Below are positions 4,985-7,382 of a DNA stretch of 7,382 nucleotides, piece after piece. The position numbers and the translations under genes were made by a program. Location of the stretch: positions 1 through 7,382 of the forward strand of contig JAEURE010000131.1 in the NCBI GenBank assembly GCA_016789485.1, read 5' to 3'. Numbering within the stretch: the first letter of the stretch is position 1; each line of letters begins with the position of its first letter. Source of the DNA: Anaerolineales bacterium. GTDB lineage: Bacteria; Chloroflexota; Anaerolineae; Anaerolineales; Villigracilaceae. The notes beneath the pieces are model-generated. The model made no database searches. It was not told the DNA's origin and saw nothing but the letters and a program-made list of their open reading frames with translations.

Positions 4985-6195
4985 ATGAACATCGAAGAAC
5001 AAGTTGAATTATTGATGCAGGGCACGGAATACGGCGACGAGGAATTAAAGAATTCCATGACCCGTGAACTTCGCGAACGGCTGCTGCTTGCCGAGAAGGA
5101 GAAACGGCCTCTGCGCATCTATTGCGGATATGATCCCACGTCCACAGATTTGCATTTGGGACACACCATCTCCATGCGCAAACTGCGCCAGTTTCAGGAT
5201 TTGGGACATGATGTGACCTTTCTCATTGGAAGCTATACTGCTTTGGTGGGCGATCCTTCGGATAAAAATAAGGCGCGTCCCATTCTGACCGAAGAGAAGG
5301 TGGCCGAAAATGCATTAACTTACGCCGAACAAGCCTTCCGCGTGCTCGACCGTGAAAAGACGAAGATCCGTTACAACGGTGAGTGGTTATCCAAGCTTAC
5401 ATTGGTGGATTTGATTCGTCTCGGTCAAAACTTCACAGTGCAGCAGTTTTTAGCGCGCGAAAATTTTGCGAAGCGTTTGGAAAAGGGCGAGCCCATCTAT
5501 CTGCATGAGACTTTTATGCGCTTATGCAGGGGTATGATGCGGTGGCCCAGCAGACCGATGTGCAAGTGGGCGGCACCGACCAATTGTTCAACATCATTGT
5601 GGCAGGGCGCAAGTTGCAGGAGTCGCAGGGACAAAAGCCATTGGTCGGAATTGTCACAGGTATTTTGCCCGGTACCGATGGCGTACAAAGAATGTCCAAG
5701 TCGATTGGAAATATTGTCCCGATCAATACAGGTGCGAATGATATGTTTGGCAAGCTGATGTCAGTCCCTGATTTTGCGATGGGTACCTACATGCGCCTCG
5801 TCACACGTTGGAGTCCGCAGGAAATCGATAAGATCGAGAAGGATGTGGCTTCCGGTGTGTTCCATCCACGGGATGCGAAGATGAAGATGGCGTGCGAGAT
5901 CACCAGCATTTTCTATGGTGATGAGGAGGCCGTTGCTGCACAGGAGAATTTCATTAAAACCTTCCAACAGAAGGAAATCCCTGACGAAATGCCGGAGTTT
6001 GATCTGCAAGATGGTCAAACAGTGGTGGATGTCATTCTAGCGGCGAAACTCGCGGAAAGCAAAAGCAAAGCCCGTGCTTTGATCGATCAGAAGGGTGTGC
6101 GTCTGGATGGTGAGGTGTTGGAGCGTGGCGATGCCGTCTTCCCGCATCGGGGTGTTTTGCAGGTGGGCAAGCGAAGATTTTTACGGGTCAAGTAG
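4985..6195 (+). CDS. tyrS: Tyrosyl-tRNA synthetase (class Ic), interrupted by a 1-base frameshift
   Basis: The enzyme charges tRNA-Tyr with tyrosine in the cytoplasm. The start at 4985 is fixed by AGGAG (4974-4978) at 6-base spacing. Frame 1 gives residues 1-177: Y46-C-G-Y-D-P for substrate binding, the class I HIGH motif as HLGH (57-60), and a run up to PIYLHETF. The conserved continuation [20 protein letters not shown], then TDQLFN and the KMSKS loop as RMSKS (about 236-240), is in the -1 frame from base 5515. It ends in an S4-like RNA-binding domain (about 345-403; [20 protein letters not shown]). Joined, the protein has 403 residues, normal for the family. Adding one T to the TTTT at 5512-5515 restores the frame exactly. 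Sequencing error, a true mutation or recoding are all possible; the intact motifs on both sides favour error. Expression is probably controlled by the upstream attenuator. Confidence 0.93.
5511..5517 (+). other. Frameshift site in tyrS at a TTTT run
   Basis: In the initial frame the codons are GAG ACT TTT ATG. Family homology requires GAG ACT TTT TAT GCG CTT ATG CAG, which is one extra T. A backward slip of one base on TTT (5513-5515 to 5512-5514) would also give the correct product. The site is not a canonical X-XXY-YYZ heptamer. The downstream frame has no ribosome binding site of its own, so it is not a separate gene. Confidence 0.85.
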
Positions 6196-6200
6196 AGTTG

Positions 6201-6245
6201 AATAAAAAGAGGCAGTGAGATATCTTACTGCCTCTTTTTATTTTT
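6201..6245. terminator. Strong bidirectional terminator between tyrS and the HD-GYP gene
   Basis: A perfect 16-bp inverted repeat (6201-6216 with 6227-6242; core AAAAAGAGGCAGT/ACTGCCTCTTTTT) has an inner part that can pair further. It provides T tracts on both strands: TTTTTATTTTT on plus, and TTTTTATT on minus from the A-rich left arm. It begins 5 bases after the tyrS stop and lies 4 bases beyond the stop of the convergent gene. Confidence 0.93.
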
Positions 6246-6249
6246 AACC

Positions 6250-7382
6250 CTATTTTTTCTCATGCTTTGCAGATTTCTTTTTGACAGCCTCCTTCTTTTT
6301 AGCAGGAGAGGTGGGGCTGGGATTTTGCTTTCCCTTGATCAGTTTCATGAATTCACTTAATACGTGGGGATCAAATTGTTTACCCGACAGGTCGTTGATA
6401 TATTTTATAACATCAGCTTCTGCCCATGCTTTGCGATAGGGACGATCAGAGAGGAGCGCGTCCCAGACATCTGCAATCGCAAAGATGCGCGCGGATAGTG
6501 GTATCTCGGCGCCTTTCAAACCGCGTGGATATCCGCTGCCATCCCACCATTCGTGATGACAGTAGGCAATATCCAATGTGGGGCGCAAATAGGCAATGGG
6601 ATAAAGCAGGTCATAGGCATATTGCGGGTGCTTTCTCATTTCTTCTGTTTCTTCTTCGGTCAATGGGCCTGGCTTGCGCAGAATATTGTCCGGCACGCCC
6701 ATTTTTCCGATATCGTGAAGCAGTGTCCCGCGGCGGATATTGGGGATCTCAGACTCGGGAATGCCCATTTGCCGCGCCAGTTCCAAGGTCAAATTAGTGA
6801 CGCGGTTGGTGTGTCCCTTTGTTTCCTTGTCCCGCAGTTCAAGGGCTTTACCCCATCCTTCCAAAGTTGTGTCGTAGGCAAGGGAAAGCTCTTGATTGCT
6901 TCGTTGTAGATTTTCAAATAACTGGGCGTTGTCGATCGCAATGGTTGCTTGACCGGCAAGGGTTTTTAGAAAATCTTTCCAATCTGCTGATGGGTTGAAG
7001 TTGTACCTAAAGAAGGTTTCAATCAACCCTCTGGTTGCGCCTTTGCTGAAAAGCGGCATGGCAAAATAGCTTTTGAATCCCTCGTGCAGTAAGTATTCGG
7101 GAATTAATATGTCGTTTTCTTCTTCAATGTTTGTGATCAGTAGTTCCCGCCGGTCAAGAAGGGTGCGGCTGGTCAGTTCATCTCCAATGCCTATCGGATG
7201 TTTTGAGATGGATAAATTATTAAATCCAATGGATGTGTAACTGTCCAGCATTTGACTATCTGGATTGTAGACAAGGATACGAGCTGCGCTGACACCCATT
7301 TTAGTGGTCAGGTATTCGGTCAGAATATTTAGGGTGATGTGCAAGTCGAGGCTGGATGTGATGGCCGTATCCATTTCACGCA
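6250..7382 (-). CDS. GAF domain / HD-GYP phosphodiesterase-like protein, N-terminus outside window
   Basis: The minus-strand frame stays open to the right edge. The codons before the first visible ATG encode R-E, giving REMDTAITSSLDL, which resembles the interior of many GAF proteins (REIDxAIxxSLDL). The ATG at 7374 is therefore probably internal and the gene partial. Counting from that Met, a GAF domain spans about 8-155 and an HD-GYP domain about 172-345. Metal-site residues are all present: H188 (GHTNR), H220-D221 with K224 (LHDIGK), H249, H273-H274 (CHHEWWDGSGYP, with GYP at 281-283) and D302. HD-GYP proteins typically hydrolyse c-di-GMP, so signalling is the likely role, with GAF as a sensing or dimer module and further modules possibly upstream. 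The final 20 or so residues are a lysine-rich tail. A shared hairpin separates it from tyrS. Confidence 0.9.
   Translation of the reverse strand, partial: REMDTAITSSLDLHITLNILTEYLTTKMGVSAARILVYNPDSQMLDSYTSIGFNNLSISKHPIGIGDELTSRTLLDRRELLITNIEEENDILIPEYLLHEGFKSYFAMPLFSKGATRGLIETFFRYNFNPSADWKDFLKTLAGQATIAIDNAQLFENLQRSNQELSLAYDTTLEGWGKALELRDKETKGHTNRVTNLTLELARQMGIPESEIPNIRRGTLLHDIGKMGVPDNILRKPGPLTEEETEEMRKHPQYAYDLLYPIAYLRPTLDIAYCHHEWWDGSGYPRGLKGAEIPLSARIFAIADVWDALLSDRPYRKAWAEADVIKYINDLSGKQFDPHVLSEFMKLIKGKQNPSPTSPAKKKEAVKKKSAKHEKK

Noticed and set aside
5511..5517. Canonical programmed -1 frameshift signal in tyrS
   Set aside because: C-TTTT-A does not form an X-XXY-YYZ heptamer and no obvious stimulatory element was seen, although recoding is not excluded.
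5524..6195. Separate gene beginning at ATG 5524
   Set aside because: It has no ribosome binding site, and its sequence is the exact continuation of TyrRS (KMSKS loop and S4 domain) after a 1-base frameshift.

Overview
The window is ordinary-density bacterial chromosome with one strong regulatory find. The mix of genes suggests Chloroflexota, class Anaerolineae: an ABC-2 permease fused to a SpoIIM-type domain, a TIGR01777 epimerase, a small CxxC-type HNH protein, a GAF/HD-GYP response protein, and a KMSKS-type TyrRS. This is inference from protein style only. No rRNA, tRNA, CRISPR or mobile element is visible, and no stretch over about 180 bases lacks a gene.

Layout. Bases 1-1738 (+) hold the 3' end of an ABC transporter ATPase overlapping by 11 bases a 477-residue permease whose second half looks like SpoIIM. 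A strong intrinsic terminator (1744-1778) closes this operon. Next is a tRNase Z-like metallo-beta-lactamase-fold protein (1829-2590, +), convergent with an HNH nuclease-like gene (2625-3128, -); a hairpin lies between them. Divergent from the HNH gene is a two-gene unit on +: a TIGR01777 sugar-epimerase-like protein (3216-4109) and a lipoprotein of unknown function (4131-4808). Then comes tyrosyl-tRNA synthetase (4985-6195, +), which carries an apparent 1-base deletion in a T run. Its 3' hairpin (6201-6245) is shared with a convergent GAF/HD-GYP gene (6250 to the right edge, -).

The main find is the tyrS leader (4797-4984). A TATAAT promoter sits 6 bases before an ATG that opens a 16-codon ORF, MSGNTFANKYYYYAAT. 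It has four consecutive Tyr codons (TAT TAT TAC TAC) and is followed by an 11-bp candidate antiterminator and a 9-bp GC-rich intrinsic terminator that exclude one another. This is the architecture of ribosome-mediated transcription attenuation: scarce charged tRNA-Tyr should stall the ribosome on the Tyr run and raise tyrS expression. The promoter spacing suggests that the leader ORF is translated from a leaderless 5' end, and the MBL-fold gene shows the same -10 to ATG spacing.

The genes otherwise look like unrelated short transcription units (envelope transport, RNA or metabolite hydrolysis, nuclease, redox/epimerase, translation, c-di-GMP-type signalling), so no common pathway is claimed.
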